DNA from: Prosthecobacter debontii
GTDB lineage: Bacteria > Verrucomicrobiota > Verrucomicrobiia > Verrucomicrobiales > Akkermansiaceae
Assembly (NCBI GenBank): GCA_945883455.1
Contig: CAMCXJ010000122.1
Coordinates: 1-6,288, forward strand
Length of the DNA: 6,288 bases
Direction of reading: 5' to 3'
In this document: positions 6,135 to 6,288 of the stretch, piece by piece
Layout of the letters: each line of letters starts with the position of its first letter
How positions within the stretch are numbered: position 1 is the first letter of the stretch
Program-made: the position numbers and the translations under genes
The notes under the pieces: model-generated
Databases searched by the model: none
Told to the model about the DNA's origin: nothing
What the model saw: only the letters and a program-made list of their open reading frames with translations

Positions 6135-6288
6135 CTGTCCCGGCTCGCTTGGGGCGGGCCAGCTGAATCGGCCTTTTTCCAAACGTTTTGTCGCGAGCCA
6201 TAGGCCGGTGCCATCGACGTAGAGGAGCTTGATGTGGTTGTGCGGCGCTTGTTGGTGAAAACGAAGAGAGCGTCGCGGGAGGGGGCGG
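5146..6288 (-). mobile_element. Decayed IS66-family insertion sequence
   Basis: IS66 elements normally carry tnpA, tnpB and a large DDE transposase gene, tnpC, in one direction. Here, reading from the window edge leftwards, there is a tnpB piece, then a tnpC middle part, both on the minus strand. The tnpB 3' end, the tnpC N-terminal region and the tnpC C-terminal region are missing, and two probable single-base frameshifts are visible. Similarity to IS66 stops at about 5146, only 25 bp from the helicase stop, and I see no inverted-repeat end there. The copy cannot make an active transposase. The rest of the element may continue past 6288. Confidence 0.88.
6135..6288 (-). pseudogene. tnpB: IS66 accessory protein TnpB fragment, joined in frame to tnpC remnant
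   Basis: The minus strand encodes RDALFVFTNKRR (6277 to 6242) and then, in a frame shifted by one base, HNHIKLLYVDGTGLW followed by KRLEKGRFSWPAPS. These are the conserved C-terminal half of the IS66 TnpB accessory protein (family pattern: LFVFxNRRR...IKLLYWDGTG..L..KRLEKGRFxWP). The frame change at about 6241-6243 fits loss of a single base. After WPAPSEPGQ (about 6135) the reading frame passes straight into tnpC sequence (RRTKAERFP), so the end of tnpB, the spacer and the start of tnpC seem to have been removed by one deletion. The exact junction is my estimate. The 5' part of tnpB lies beyond the window. Confidence 0.8.

Noticed and set aside
1..6288. tRNA, rRNA, CRISPR array, riboswitch or attachment site
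   Set aside because: I saw no cloverleaf, no regularly spaced repeats, no conserved RNA landmarks and no flanking direct repeats anywhere in the window.

Overview
The window is GC-rich chromosomal DNA from a bacterium. I infer Verrucomicrobiota, or a close relative in the PVC group, from three things: a GH75-type chitosanase-like protein, an IS66 transposase of a type I associate with that phylum, and a short AT-rich AAATCC-type repeat of the kind I remember from PVC genomes. None of these is decisive. No start codon in the window has a recognisable Shine-Dalgarno sequence at proper spacing.

Layout, left to right. (1) Positions 1-358, plus strand: the last 118 residues of an amidohydrolase-2 family sugar-lactonase-like enzyme, cut by the window edge. 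(2) Positions 340-1764, minus strand: a 474-residue protein with one N-terminal membrane anchor, a charged helical stalk, a proline-rich linker and a C-terminal domain resembling GH75 fungal-type chitosanases. Its 3' end overlaps the amidohydrolase by 19 bp, tail to tail. (3) Positions 1863-2459, plus strand: a complete higBA toxin-antitoxin operon with a possible HigA operator just upstream. (4) Positions 2569-5121, plus strand: an 850-residue Ski2-like superfamily 2 helicase with a full-length DUF3516 C-terminal region and a short AT-rich repeat-like insertion in a linker. (5) Positions 5146-6288, minus strand: a decayed IS66 element. It has a tnpB fragment joined to a tnpC fragment by an apparent internal deletion, two probable frameshifts, and no tnpC 3' end.

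The first two genes are both plausibly concerned with carbohydrate breakdown, but they are convergent and so not one operon. HigBA is a self-contained unit: HigB should cleave mRNA on the ribosome and HigA should neutralise it and repress the operon. The helicase most likely acts on RNA and has its own start region after a 109-bp gap. The IS66 remnant lies tail to tail with it and did not damage its reading frame. I see no RNA genes, CRISPR array, prophage or clear new system. The points most worth a second look are the membrane-anchored GH75-like protein, the repeat-like insertion in the helicase and the structure of the IS66 wreck.
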